Positions 46,201-61,090 of a stretch of DNA of 64,000 nt are shown here, piece after piece. The notes under the pieces were generated by a model. The model saw only the letters and a list, made by a program, of their open reading frames with translations. It ran no database searches and was not told the DNA's origin. Within the stretch, counting starts at the first letter, position 1. Every line of letters starts with the position of its first letter. Where the stretch lies: positions 1,364,001 through 1,428,000 of the forward strand of contig CM062386.1 in the NCBI GenBank assembly GCA_031310005.1, read 5' to 3'. Origin of the DNA: Dactylellina haptotyla (Eukaryota; Ascomycota; Orbiliomycetes; Orbiliales; Orbiliaceae). The position numbers and the translations under genes are program-made.

Positions 46201-48154
46201 GAGAGATTATGCAGCATCCTGAAGATTATGATGTACCCAATTTTGGGTGCGGGTTGGCTGGGTACGTCTATCTGAAACCTGCAGGTACGGCTCAGGATGA
46301 GGGCCAGGAGCAGCGACCGGTACCTTGCATTGCCTAGCTACCGACCTCTCCAACATGCGTCAACAGCGAAATCTTACAGTTGGGCGTTTTTTTGGCTGGG
46401 GACTAAGACCCAAATGTCCCAAAAAGAGCGGAGGAGGGGCTGCGAATCCAGACTGTTGCGTCTTGTCGATTATTTCGCAGATTCCCAAACATGCGACCGC
46501 ATTTCGGCGGAGATTCCGGCTTTCGAGACAAAATTCATGTACACTGGAGATTCCTACTATTTTTTGCGCGACCATGTGCCCTTCTGTTCTATGAGACAGA
46601 CGCAACTCTGCTTATTTTTGACAATCAGGAATCGAAAATACCCACCCATCTGTCGAAATGGGGAAGGTCAGGGCACAGAAAAAGGCGATCAGAAAATTCC
46701 TGAAGCACACCCGAAACTGCCATCCGGGCGAGGGCACGAGTTTCAGGATTTGGATGGGTGCACGAAATCCACCACCCGTCTCTCGTCGCCGCGTGAGCAC
46801 CCAACATTAGAATCAAGAGAAAATATCCGCACTTTCTTCCCTGGATGGGCATCCCTTGCAGAGGCAACTCGGTGTGGCTCACAGACGCCAACATCCGGCG
46901 ATGGCACAGCAGACATGGCCACGGAGTGCTTACCTCGATTAATGATTGGACGAGAAGCTGCGAACGGCTGAAGGAACATCCAACCATTTCCTTTCCACCT
47001 CGGCCCTGGACAGGGTTGGTTCACGTGGAACCCACCGAGACGAGTACTACTGGTTTCAAGCAAAGAGCGGGAGCCATTTACTGGCCAGTTTTGCATTGAG
47101 ACGATAGCTTGCTGAGTTGTCACCATTTGTTAGGCGAAAGCTCATCCTGAGCTTCTGGTTGGCTGGCGCGATTCCTTGACAGCCCTGGCATAACAGGGAA
47201 GTGGGCCACAAAAAGGCTAGTCGAAGGCTTGTTCCTGCAAAAGAACTGCTCTGTCGAGCGGACAATCTGGATGCCCCCCCGGCCCTGTTGCACCTCCAAT
47301 TCGCCCAATTATAGGCCTTCATTCTCCCTTTCTTGTTCGTCCATGTTTCTCTCTTCTCCGAACTGAACTTTTCTGCTGTTTTTTTCTTCCTCCGCATCAT
47401 TGCGTCGATGAACCTTTTCTTCCCTTCTCCCTGTTTCCCCTTCCGTCTCGTCTTTTGATTTGCCCGTCCTTGTTTTTTGCTTTGCGCGTGCTCTCGTTGG
47501 TTGCTTTTAATTCTCCCCCGTGCCCGTTTGGTTCTTGCTCGAGTTCCCCGAAGTTCAGTGAGAGCGACGTGTAAATCGCTGACAGCCAGTCGTTCCTTAC
47601 CACCAGCCCGGCACACATCATTTAGCTATTATTATCTGCAAACAACTTGATTTTTGTGCAGATACTATTTTATCACTCGTTTTCCCCATCATTATACAAC
47701 TTCTTTTCTTTCACTCTCTTCTTCTTTTTTTCCCCTCGGGCCCTTCTTGTTTTTCTGGTGTAGTCTTGTAGTTTGGTTCGACATTCGGTAAATCGTACGC
47801 GGCCTTCGTATCCAGAAGCCGTCGTCGTCGACCATCCGTACTTTTTTGTATTTCCTTTGACATATTTCTCCTTTCATTTTTTTCTTTCGATATTTTCTTC
47901 GATAAACACTCCACATTCCTCAGTGTTTTAGTGGTTCTAGTCGGTTTCAAAAACCTCGACTTGAGCCTCTAACCTGTCTTTTAACAATTTAGCTTTGGTC
48001 GACGCTTAGTCCTAGATCTGGGTTCCCTTGAATTGGAGGGTATACTCAATATCGAAAGACCTTCCGATCAAACACATTCGACTGGATATCCGACTGCAGA
48101 TATCCAAGTTCGACTCTGATTCGAAACACCAATTTCAATATTCACAATTTCCAA
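43207..48154. other. Long gene-poor region with pyrimidine-rich leader at its right end
   Basis: Almost 5 kb contain no gene I can support. 43207-43700 is the T-rich 3' region of MSO1. 43700-45200 is AT-rich with frequent stops. 45200-47280 has mixed composition and a lower stop density; the longest frame is a 224-codon one at 46297-46971 with no recognisable motif. 47280-48150 is strongly C/T-rich on the plus strand and reads like a long 5' leader for the gene at 48155. I found no terminal repeats, transposase or polymerase motifs. A long noncoding RNA, a large promoter or decayed sequence are all possible. Confidence 0.5.
47280..48154 (+). promoter_or_regulatory. Pyrimidine-rich long 5' leader or promoter
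   Basis: About 870 bp of C/T-biased plus-strand sequence directly precedes the 421-aa gene, with many CTTTTC-, TTCTTC- and CCCTT-type tracts. Long pyrimidine tracts mark promoters and leaders of strongly expressed or regulated filamentous-fungal genes. The antisense strand is therefore purine-rich and shows artefactual Lys/Arg-rich frames. Confidence 0.5.
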
Positions 48155-49420
48155 ATGAACCCGCAACTCTCACACACAATGTACCAATTGCCACCAACAG
48201 TATGGCAACCGCGGCCCCGATCGCAGATAACACCACCAGTCGAAGTCTTGTATCACTACATCCGACTATTCGCCTCTCAGAATAAGATGGTACAGACATG
48301 GCACATCCTCCGATGGCTCCACTCCGCCTACTCGGTCGCTGCCTCTAGAGATTCGTCGAGAAAAATCACAACCAACGTCCGAATGCTCCAAGAATGCGTT
48401 GAGAAGGGATGGCTTTTCGTATGCGGCGGCCCAGCCCCAAAGTTCGAGGGCCTCCGCAGCATCATCGTCCCAGTCCAACCGGTAACCCCGGAATCCTTTG
48501 TTCCTCCAATCGACCTGTTGTACAACTACGTCGACGAATTGAACAAGATGGGTCTCACTAAGACATGCTGGCACCTTTTCGAATGGCTGCAAACGGCATT
48601 CAACCAGGCCTGCAAGCGTGATATGAACCCTTACTCCACCGGACCAGTTGCCACTGCTCTCAAGAACGCATTGGCTACTTGCAGCATTGTTGCTAGCCCC
48701 AGAGATGTTCCTTACATGAAGGATTACTGCCGTCAGCGCCCCGCTATCGATTTTGCCTCTCAATATGTCACTTGGTTCGTCAGTGACTTGATGTGGGACA
48801 GAATACCACCTCGCTTCCAACTTGACATGCTCGAGATTGGACGATTCCCAGAAACCCCACGAAATCGATACGGACACCGCCTCACCACACCCTGCCCACA
48901 TGACAAGAAAACCATGTTGGCCGAGGGCGGTTGCGAGTGTGCGGACCGCGAAGATGTCTCTTGGAATGATATTCCAGCCTTTGAGCTTACTCTTCTCGAG
49001 GAGCACAAGCTCGAGGCTGCTAGCAATAGCGATGACGAGGCTTCCGTCACCGATGCCAGCACCGTAGCTAGTGAAGAAGGCGATCCTCGTGATGCGGACG
49101 CCGACAGCGCCTACGGCTCCGATAGCGAAAACTCCACGCCTACCGAAGAATCCCCCAAGGCGACCAAGTTAAACTCCACTGTATATAATCAACCATCTCT
49201 ATCCCTCGTTGTTACCCAGGCCCGAGGGCCACAGCGACTCACTGTGGTTGAACGCCAAAGGATCCATCATGAGGTCCTCGAACAATGGATTATGAAGACC
49301 AATCTCGCCGTCGGACAAAAGAGAATGAGGTACTCGACCATCTACGATTGCAGACGCCATAGTGCTGCTTCCGAAGACGACGAAACAAGATCACCCTCTA
49401 AACGACTGAGGAAAGACTAG
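48155..49420 (+). CDS. Hypothetical 421-aa protein with duplicated helical module
   Basis: I do not recognise this protein. It is a single exon of 421 codons. Residues 27-66 and 117-156 form two gap-free 40-residue copies of one module: both start PP[VI][ED], continue LY.Y, share WH..(.)WL..A, and end RD, with 13 of 40 positions identical. After each copy comes a similar helical stretch (NVRMLQECVEKGWLFV and ATALKNALATCSIV). The middle has CPHD and GGCECADRED. The C-terminal part is acidic/Ser-rich and ends with a basic SPSKRLRKD, like a nuclear signal. A very long pyrimidine-rich leader precedes it, as often seen for developmental or regulatory fungal genes. Function unknown. Confidence 0.8.
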   Translation: MNPQLSHTMYQLPPTVWQPRPRSQITPPVEVLYHYIRLFASQNKMVQTWHILRWLHSAYSVAASRDSSRKITTNVRMLQECVEKGWLFVCGGPAPKFEGLRSIIVPVQPVTPESFVPPIDLLYNYVDELNKMGLTKTCWHLFEWLQTAFNQACKRDMNPYSTGPVATALKNALATCSIVASPRDVPYMKDYCRQRPAIDFASQYVTWFVSDLMWDRIPPRFQLDMLEIGRFPETPRNRYGHRLTTPCPHDKKTMLAEGGCECADREDVSWNDIPAFELTLLEEHKLEAASNSDDEASVTDASTVASEEGDPRDADADSAYGSDSENSTPTEESPKATKLNSTVYNQPSLSLVVTQARGPQRLTVVERQRIHHEVLEQWIMKTNLAVGQKRMRYSTIYDCRRHSAASEDDETRSPSKRLRKD

Positions 49421-53597
<4,177 letters not shown>

Positions 53598-53664
53598 GTG
53601 TTGTTGTATGTACATATTTGAGATGGGTATCTGTATTATTATTTACATCCTAGAGCTCCTACCG

Positions 53665-54885
53665 CTATCGGGTGCGCTCTAATAAGGCTTCGGCCTCGAT
53701 CTCGGCTTTCGCCTTCTCTTCATTTGCTCTCGTTATGTCTTCCTCCTGCTTTTTGCATGGCTCGCAGGTAAATAACTCTGAACGATCGACTTGGCTTTCG
53801 GTGAATGGCTGCACGATATTTTGACAGATCTCCTGATTGAACTCATAGACGGGGAAGTCGTTCTCTGGTTTTCGGAGCCATTTCCACTCGCTGTTTTTCT
53901 GCCATGCCACTACATTTCGCTGGATGCCAGCAAAGTCTGTCCATATGCTTGTTTCCCATCCCTTGGATTTTAGCATTGCTTGAACTCGTTCGGACTGCTT
54001 GCCACCCCCGGTTTCGAAAACTAATGCTTTAGCTTGGAAATTTTGTGCTACATCTTCGACGATGGGATAAAAGAGGTCTTCCTGGTATTCTGATACCGGG
54101 GTGTGTGTAGCCGGGGGTACCAGAGCGAGTTTAGGCTCGAACAGCCGGACACTTCTTGCAGTTTCTTTCCAGTACCCTGTTGGTGATATGTAGGGTGGAT
54201 TTGAAATAATTATATCCAAAGTTTTATCATCCTTCAGATCAAAGAAGGAGGAGATTTTCTCGTAAAGCTGTGTTCGATTGGAAGCTAAAAGATCGCCTTT
54301 GAGGAATCCGACATGCTCACGGGATGTTTTTTGTAAAGAACCCTTTGTAATATTGTATTCTAGGGATCTCTGTGCGAGTTTGAGAGCCTTTTCTGAAACG
54401 TCAACACCTAGAATGCGATAGCCTGCCGGCAAGTTCGATTTCTGGAGCAAGTTGGCTGCGAGCAGGGAGATAGATCCGGGGCCGGTGCAAAGATCTAGGA
54501 CCCCCAATTCCTTCCCGGGCCTTGTGACATTTTTACTAGATATTTGAGCCTGTAGACCCTCGAATACTCGGAAGACAGTCTCCTCAGTCTCCGGGCGAGG
54601 AATTAGTGCGCCCTTGGCGCATAGTATATCTACCTCGCCGAAAGGTTGGGTCTTCAGAAGGTACTGGAGCGGAACTCCGAGTGCGCGACGACGGCAGAGG
54701 AGCTTGAGATGTTGGTACCGACTGTGCGGCGAGTTTTTGAATTGTGGGAGGCTAAGGACGAATTCTCGTAGCCATCTGTACTCTGAATATGCCTGGCCGA
54801 CGGAACGGGCCTGACGTAGAAGAAGAGGAACAAGGGGACGACGGTTAGAGAAGCTACGTAAAACTTCAGTGGATAGGCGGGGCAT
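53665..54885 (-). CDS. MTQ1: Mitochondrial release-factor glutamine methyltransferase (HemK/PrmC family)
   Basis: Mtq1 methylates the GGQ glutamine of the mitochondrial translation release factor. This is a single-exon 406-aa protein. The N-terminal helical domain includes RRRALGVPLQYLLKTQPFG, the PrmC substrate-binding type. GALIPRPETEE (about 92-102), the SAM-binding LDLCTGPGS (130-138), ILGVDVSEKALKLAQRSL and the catalytic NPPY at 229-232 are all present. A C-terminal extension of about 60 residues contains CEPC and a Glu/Ala coiled region (KAKAEIEAEALLERT). NPPY plus the mitochondrial-like basic start (SNRRPLVPLLLRQARS) favour Mtq1 over cytosolic Mtq2. It ends convergently with NAM2, another mitochondrial translation gene. 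Confidence 0.92.
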   Translation of the reverse strand: MPRLSTEVLRSFSNRRPLVPLLLRQARSVGQAYSEYRWLREFVLSLPQFKNSPHSRYQHLKLLCRRRALGVPLQYLLKTQPFGEVDILCAKGALIPRPETEETVFRVFEGLQAQISSKNVTRPGKELGVLDLCTGPGSISLLAANLLQKSNLPAGYRILGVDVSEKALKLAQRSLEYNITKGSLQKTSREHVGFLKGDLLASNRTQLYEKISSFFDLKDDKTLDIIISNPPYISPTGYWKETARSVRLFEPKLALVPPATHTPVSEYQEDLFYPIVEDVAQNFQAKALVFETGGGKQSERVQAMLKSKGWETSIWTDFAGIQRNVVAWQKNSEWKWLRKPENDFPVYEFNQEICQNIVQPFTESQVDRSELFTCEPCKKQEEDITRANEEKAKAEIEAEALLERTR

Positions 54886-55228
54886 GAAGCACTAAAGAAG
54901 GCGGTTTCCGAACATGAAGCCCAGATGCACTGCTGATTTTATCCAATCAGTTGCACCTGAGTCTAACTGGGAGTGCTTTTGTCGATGTTGGAAATTTTAT
55001 ACGGTAGAGAACCCAAACAACGCAAAATTGAGACCATGCCCGTTTCTCGGGCAGTGTAAAGTACGGGAGAGACAGACGTGTTGGGGAGATGGTGGGATGT
55101 GCAATGGTCAACTACGTTAACAGAGCACGAATTATTGGCCAATATATGTCGATGGATTTACAGTAGATAGAAAGTGCGAAATTCGCCGCTTCCTTGGATT
55201 GATGGGACGAATACAAGCGCCATGAAAT
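54886..55228. promoter_or_regulatory. Shared divergent upstream region of MTQ1 and the RpiA-like gene
   Basis: This 343-bp gap separates two divergent starts. A CCAAT-type box (TATCCAATCAG) lies near 54940. No gene is supported. Confidence 0.45.
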
Positions 55229-56692
55229 ATGCGGTGGGCTGCTTTGTCACTGGTCTCGCCGAATCACATCCAATCGCTAACATTCAGTGGAATCATTCCA
55301 TCTCTCGTTATCATATACATTTTGCGAAACTTTTACGTGAGTCGAAGACTGGATCTTAGAAAGTACGATCCGGCCTTGGAGCGAATGGAGAAAATCCTAT
55401 ATCGAGTTCGAAGCCGGTCCTTGAGGAAGAAAGCTTCCCAAATTAGTGTTCAGGAGAAAAGCCCTGAAGACCACAAGGACATAAAATTTTCGAAGGGTAA
55501 AGAACGAGAAGATCTAAAAGAAACTGATGATGGAGTAGCTCCCGAAGATGAAGACTCTAGATCTAGGGATGACCGAATACCTAACGATCAACTTTCGATT
55601 TCTCATACACCTCCTGGGGCATATGGCTCCGCCGTTTCTCTAAATGATACTCATGCCATAGAAACGTCAAATCCGACAGAGAGAAGCCAGAGCAGGAGGT
55701 CTTCACTATCTAGACCTAGGAAGAAACAATCCGCCCAACATGTCGACTTTCAATCGCCAGAGTTAGAAGCAACCACACCTAGACAGGTGGTAAGCCCTCC
55801 GCCCGTCTCAATCCTATCTGGAAGAACGGCATCCACTAGAAGGTCAAAAAGGGAGAGAGTTGCAGGTATGGTGCCGTCACTCGTTTCACTGTTCTCAACC
55901 GGGGGGACATCAAAGCCGCCACGAACAGTACGAAGGCTACGTTCAACGTCTTCTGTTCGTCGTCTAGCTGCATATAAGGCCGTCGATGATAACTTCCCCA
56001 CCGCCAAGCCAGCATATGTCGCTATCGGATCCGGCTCTCTCCTGGTTCAAGTGGTCGAAAGAATATCCCAGTTCAGCTATAGCCAGCTCGCCGACGTAAC
56101 ATTCGTGTCCACTGGCGTGGCGTCCGAGCACATCATGGCATCTTACAAGCTACGGCCTATTACAGCACTGAATCTCCTCTCCCCAGAAACAAAGATAGAT
56201 GTCTATTTCGATACAGCAGATGAAGTAGACGATGGGTTGAATTGTATGAGAGGGGCGACTGGGAATTTACACCTAGAACGCATGGTGGCGTTACGAACAG
56301 ATTGCTTTGTCTGCATAATCGACTACCACAAACGAGTACCTACGCTTTTCACGTCGGGCAAAAGCATGGCGGTTGAAGTCACCCCGGAGTCATATTTTCA
56401 TGTAATAAGGGCGTTGAGAACGAGCAATGCGATAGTGGCGCCGAGAAGAGGGGAGCCAGCCATTCTAGGACTGTGCACTACGCAAAGAGGAACCTATCTG
56501 CTCGATGTTACCTGGCCGGTGTTACGGGATTCGAGTGACGACGTGAAAAGACTAGCCGAGATGACGAAGGGGATATACGGGGTCGTGGATCATGGATTAT
56601 TCTACGGTGTAGGCAGGGATTGGAACGGAAGACCCAACAAGGTGTATGTTGGGTTGGAAGACGGCGCGGTTGATGTCCTAGGAACCGGGTAG
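55229..56692 (+). CDS. N-terminally extended ribose-5-phosphate isomerase A-like protein, probably catalytically dead
   Basis: The C-terminal half of this 487-aa single-exon protein is the RpiA fold: RRLAAYKAVDDNFP (244-257), AIGSGSLLVQVVERI (265-279), FDTADEVDDGLNCMRG (327-342) and LHLERMVA (347-354), then the C-terminal GIYGVVDHGLFYG. Aligned without gaps to E. coli RpiA, Asp81, Asp84 and Glu103 correspond to Asp328, Asp331 and Glu350, but catalytic Lys94 is Arg341 and the KGGGA loop reads RGATG. The substrate loop GTGST is GSGSL. Canonical isomerases are about 220-310 aa; here about 240 Ser/Arg-rich residues precede the fold, with a hydrophobic segment at about 18-37 and a basic coil after it. 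I infer a pseudoenzyme, perhaps membrane-anchored. The start ATG and the hydrophobic segment are less certain than the rest. Confidence 0.78.
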   Translation: MRWAALSLVSPNHIQSLTFSGIIPSLVIIYILRNFYVSRRLDLRKYDPALERMEKILYRVRSRSLRKKASQISVQEKSPEDHKDIKFSKGKEREDLKETDDGVAPEDEDSRSRDDRIPNDQLSISHTPPGAYGSAVSLNDTHAIETSNPTERSQSRRSSLSRPRKKQSAQHVDFQSPELEATTPRQVVSPPPVSILSGRTASTRRSKRERVAGMVPSLVSLFSTGGTSKPPRTVRRLRSTSSVRRLAAYKAVDDNFPTAKPAYVAIGSGSLLVQVVERISQFSYSQLADVTFVSTGVASEHIMASYKLRPITALNLLSPETKIDVYFDTADEVDDGLNCMRGATGNLHLERMVALRTDCFVCIIDYHKRVPTLFTSGKSMAVEVTPESYFHVIRALRTSNAIVAPRRGEPAILGLCTTQRGTYLLDVTWPVLRDSSDDVKRLAEMTKGIYGVVDHGLFYGVGRDWNGRPNKVYVGLEDGAVDVLGTG

Positions 56693-56862
56693 CGTTACCG
56701 CCGGAAACATTTTTCATCCCTTTCGCGTAAACAAGGAAAAACCTCTTTTGGGGTTTTTATTTCTGTGCCACTGAAGCATGTGTGGATAGAAGGCATTCGA
56801 GTACAAGGTCTCATCTAAAAATAGAGCAACTCTTTTAACCAACCAATAGGTGTTCCTGCAGT

Positions 56863-58930
56863 TTATGGTACCTGTATCCGTTGAAGTGTTAAATTTTCAA
56901 TTTGAACTGTCTGGCGTTTCTGTCTAGAAAATAAGTCTTCAACCGGCCGGTGCCTATAACTAAACATATGTATGTTACGTTAGTTGTGGGCGATAGCTGA
57001 ACGGTAGAAATACCACTTACGTTTTCGAAATTGGTAGGTCAATTGTAGACATAAACGGTGACAAGAGACTCGGATATTTTTCAACCAAGTCAGGCAAGCT
57101 GATCGTTTCCCAAGTCAGCATCTTCCCCCGGCTGGAAAGCTCGTATAGCCGGTTCTCGACTGGCTTGAATCGATTGGTGTCTATGTAACCAGTGTTTGTC
57201 CTTGGGATGTGCGCTATTGCAACGGCTACCAGCCTCCTCGGTAGGTATTTATCACGTTCGCATAGATCTGAGCCTATCCCGGGCCAATTCTTTTCTGTCT
57301 TATGTCCGTCGCCCGATGATGGGATCCACCAATATTCTGGCTCACTGTCCAAGTGAGCCGGATCCGGGCTCGTGTTTATTATCCATAAGAGTTTAAGTCC
57401 GGGGAATCTATCCCTTGCGAAAGGGTCGTACTTTCCCTGGAAATCAGACTTAGCTATGGGGCAAAGGTTCGGGTGGGGAACTCACCATTGCAAGGAGTGG
57501 GGCGCACAGTTCTTCGAGATCTGGTAGGGATCTCCCTAACTCGTACATCAGCTGCTCTGGGAGCGGCTCCGCCACACGGAGGTTGCCTGCCTTCATATAC
57601 AATCCTAACCGCCGCAGCGTCTTGCTATGGTTTATTATCGGTGCGGCTGGGATATAGTACTTCTCGTCGAGTGATAGGTATATATCTAGATCTACGAGCC
57701 CTTGAAATGCCAAGAGAAATCTCGAGAGTACTGGGCCGGCACACATGTCGATGTGCAAGATTGTCAGACGGATGGGGATCGCAGGGTCAAAGTTGTACAG
57801 TAGGTTCATAACATGAGAGTTGTCTCTAGCATACAAAGCTGTCAAGTTCGGTAGCTGCTGTATACCATCTAGGCGTTTAGCTTGAAATAGCCGCTCGAGA
57901 GTCCTGGAAAGATCGAAAGAAAGTAGTTTTAGTGATGGGTAGCTGATCTTTTTGGATTCTTCAGAGGCTAAGAGTTGACGTTCCTGGCTTGGGTCGTATT
58001 CTAGAATTCCCCCATGGTGGTGCTCATCTAGACGTCCACAAGAGAAACTTTCAAGATTTGGGAAATGGGTTTCCAGTGTTGGGAGGATTAGCCATTCGTC
58101 AACGACGTTTAAGCTGCTGTTGAAGGCTAGATGCCGCAGATTGGTAAAATTTGAGAGATTAAAGCCGAAATACTCGGGCCTACCATTAGTCCAGGGGTTC
58201 CAGGATTCGAAGTACTCGGGTTTTATAAATATCGTCTCCATGCTTTTGCATTGACTTCTTTGTACTCTGTGGAAAATATTTTCCGCGCACATAAAGTCTG
58301 TGTCCCAACTATTTCGAAATTTCATGGATTAGCGCTTTGTTCGAACTTTCCTATAGTTTTTGGGTTTGATAGGCTTGGTGTTCTTGTATATCATACACAA
58401 AAGATTTTAAGCTGTGATCAGGCATCTTATCTAGGAAATCCACCATGGCCTGAGTTAGGCTCGGTCGATGGCTGGTCTTGACGAGCTCGGTCGAAGGCGA
58501 ATCCGGTAGCTGCAGACCGAAATGTTGAACAAATTGACGTTTTGAACCTAAGGTTTCGTCAAGTTTTTGAAGTCTGCGCCGGGCATCCTCCGAGCTGTAC
58601 TTCGCCGAGGATTCTCTCGCCAATAGGACGACATTTTCATAGAGTAATGGGGTGAACATTTCGTTGAACCTCCGACATACACGGGCTAGTGAGTGGAATT
58701 CCCGGATTGGGTACTCTAGCTATAAATTGAAAGCATCCTTTAGTCACGGCTTGCACGAGGCTAGATTATGTGTTGCTTTTGTTGGATACTATGCGACGTA
58801 CAGCACCCAAGATCTCAAGGAGAATCTCGTTCGGGACACCGAGCAATGATGCATCTGGATATTGATACGTGACTATCTGGGGCTTTGGTTTATGGGAGCG
58901 TATATGTAACTTTGAGAATAGTCGGTTCAT
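56863..58930 (-). CDS. F-box protein with leucine-rich-like C-terminal region
   Basis: F-box proteins bring substrates to SCF ubiquitin ligases. I reconstruct five exons: 58802-58930, 58397-58719, 57486-58308, 57021-57436 and 56863-56959 (595 aa); all phases close. Introns 3 and 5 have CTAAT or CTAAC branch signals, and each donor is GTATGA, GTACGT, GTGAGT or GTAAGT. The F-box is ASLLGVPNEILLEILGALEYPIREFHSLARVCRRFNEM, split by the first intron. The rest has LRR-like strand-turn patterns (NLRHLAFNSSL, PNLESFSCGRL, YPSLKLLSFDL, PNLTALYARDN), then DLVDLDIYLSL-like segments. No other domain is recognised. It is convergent with the RpiA-like gene and divergent from the next F-box gene. The last small exon is the least certain. 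Confidence 0.72.
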
Positions 58931-59478
58931 TTCGAGCGCTCGATCTATAGATCAATTCGGAATCAGATCAATTGAAGGATGAATTCAAAGCTTGGAATCC
59001 CCACCTCATATCGAACTGGGGGGTTTGATTGTATGCATATTAAAGCCCTCGAACTATTAACAAAAGCGCACCCATGGTCGTCCGTCACACAAATCACTAT
59101 ATGCATGAGAGTTTTATCGAACTGTGTTGATAATGCTATTTTTGGACGGGATGATCTTAAAAATCGTCGACTTTCATCTGCGATAATCAAAAGCTAATCG
59201 AGTGCTCTATTCTCGGGGTATTGCTCATAGCATCAACAGCAAGACAATATTATTTAGGATAAAAGGGCAATCCTGCTCTTCGGTGTCTACAATAGCGTAT
59301 AAGCAAGAATATTGTATATTCCACCCCAAGATTCGCCATCCACACTTATTCTCCACCATTCCCTCGCTCAATTTTTGGAACCGAAAGGTTTTGCAACCTG
59401 CTGATTTAATATTACCCTTCAGGAACAACTTCCTCTTGTTCGATTATTAGAGAGCTACACCAGTTTTCTTTGCATAAA
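58931..59478. promoter_or_regulatory. Upstream region between two divergent F-box genes
   Basis: This 548-bp gap should contain both promoters. Short frames on both strands are unsupported. No strong repeat was seen. Confidence 0.4.
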
Positions 59479-60785
59479 ATGCTAACCATTATCAAACTAC
59501 CCCCCGAGTTAAAACTTGCAATTGCTTGTTGTTTAGACTCATCCGCCGACCTGGGATCCCTCTCTCACAGCTGTAGCGCGTTTTATGGTATGACAAAAGA
59601 AGGATATTGGACTACAGCAAAGGAACTGGTCTTTCAAAATGAAACTTCTAACAACCCATCAAACGAACTGATATGGCTTTCAAAGATAAAGGCTATCAAA
59701 ACGGGCAAGACGATTCAGCAGGTATGCTATATACACTTTCCAAGGGTTTCTAAGCTAATGTTCACCAAGCTTCTACGTATAGATCCATTCAGAGTGGATG
59801 TAGATAAAAGGCTAAGCTTATCTGAGCTTGTAACCCTTCGGAGGACAGTTCGTTGGTTCACAATAAAGTTCTTCCAGCAACAGTTCAAACCTATGCCAGG
59901 TGGAGCCAAAGCAAGCTATACTGAAATTTCCCGTGTTGATAATGCGTTTTGCATTTTGTGGCTATTTATGGAGGTGTCGTATGAGCCAACGAAGCGGGGC
60001 TACGGTACTATAGATCTTATGAATCGGGTGATTGGAGGGGAATATGAAACATTCTTCAAAACTCATGGAAATAATACAGGGACTTTGGTTACTTTATACA
60101 ACTTCCTTACGTCTCAGCTCGTGCATTTGGGGCCTTTGCTTGCTGAGAAAAGAAGCAAAGACTATCTTGATTGTGTAGCAAGGCACACATATTGCCTAGG
60201 TCGATGTGAGTTATCCCAATCTCTAACTTCCTGGTTTTCGGATAGGATTTAGTGCTAATTTTTAAAGATATTTACCTCGGGATACCGAATCTGATCTTGA
60301 TATTTAAAAGTCTAGACGGAGTAAAGAGAATGCTGGAAAGTCCGTTGGATTATCAGCTTGTTGAAGCATCTGCTTATTTTGCTCATGTTGTCGAAACAAG
60401 GCACGATTTTTACGCTGATTTTGGTGAGATGAAAATAATTAAGCATTTCATTTCAATGATTGGTGACCTCTGGAGCTCGAGTCTGGACGGGTCTGAGCTC
60501 TACTCCAGACCTTTATGGAAGGTCCCGAGGGCTACTTATCAGTGCTACGCACCACCCTGGTGCCAGCGCGAAGATTTCCAATATATGGCTACCTTCTGGG
60601 ATGATAAAAGGCTTTTAAGCTGGGGTTATCAGCCAGCATCCAAAATCGCTTACGAATCGCCAGCTGTATGGAGAAGTTTAGAGTCTTTAATCCCAAGGCA
60701 GTATGCTTGTACCTGGTCCCAGCTTGGGCTGGACTGTCGACATTGGGGCCCCAGTTCTAATTTGATTTATAGAGGGCGTCGTTAA
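59479..60785 (+). CDS. F-box-like protein, 419 aa
   Basis: Exons are 59479-60205 and 60253-60785. The acceptor TTTAG at 60248-60252 was chosen because the nearer GATAG would read into a stop; a CTAAC branch site lies in the intron. The N-terminus KLPPELKLAIACCLDSSADLGSLSHSCSAFYGMTKE has the F-box pattern (LPPEL..I...L....DL..LS..C..FY). The remaining 380 residues have no recognised domain; WFTIKFFQQQF and LWLFMEVSYEP are hydrophobic/aromatic. Many fungal F-box proteins look like this, with a fast-evolving C-terminus. Identity rests on the F-box alone. It is the second of three F-box-type genes in the last 7 kb. Confidence 0.65.
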
Positions 60786-61090
60786 ATATACTACTAAATT
60801 TTTGGATAATTGCTGCTCAATGAAACAAGTCGAAGGGAGATTTTAAAGTGGAAATTTTCGAACCTATCGCCCAAATGTTTGCCAATATTTTGGAGGCTTG
60901 AAGGCTTGAATCCCAGTTTGCTTAGTTTGCCGTGGGTTAGTGAGTATTATTGTCATTATATCGCCCCAGAATAGGTGCCTACAAACGCATCTATTCCGTT
61001 GGACTTTGCCGGTTCTCCTTGAGTAACCAATTATTTAGAACTCTGAGCTGGAATCAGTTTGATGATTTACATCTAATAATGCTTCATAGT
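60786..61090. other. Convergent 3' region of the F-box gene and the hydratase
   Basis: This 305-bp AT-rich gap lies between converging genes. No feature is supported. Confidence 0.35.

Noticed and set aside
47056-47616. 186-codon Lys/Arg-rich minus-strand frame
   Set aside because: The plus strand is pyrimidine-rich here, so the minus strand lacks stops by composition. No domain or codon pattern supports it.
48266-49006. 246-codon minus-strand frame opposite the 421-aa gene
   Set aside because: The plus-strand frame has the internal duplication and a nuclear-type tail; the antisense frame has no pattern and starts inside the gene.
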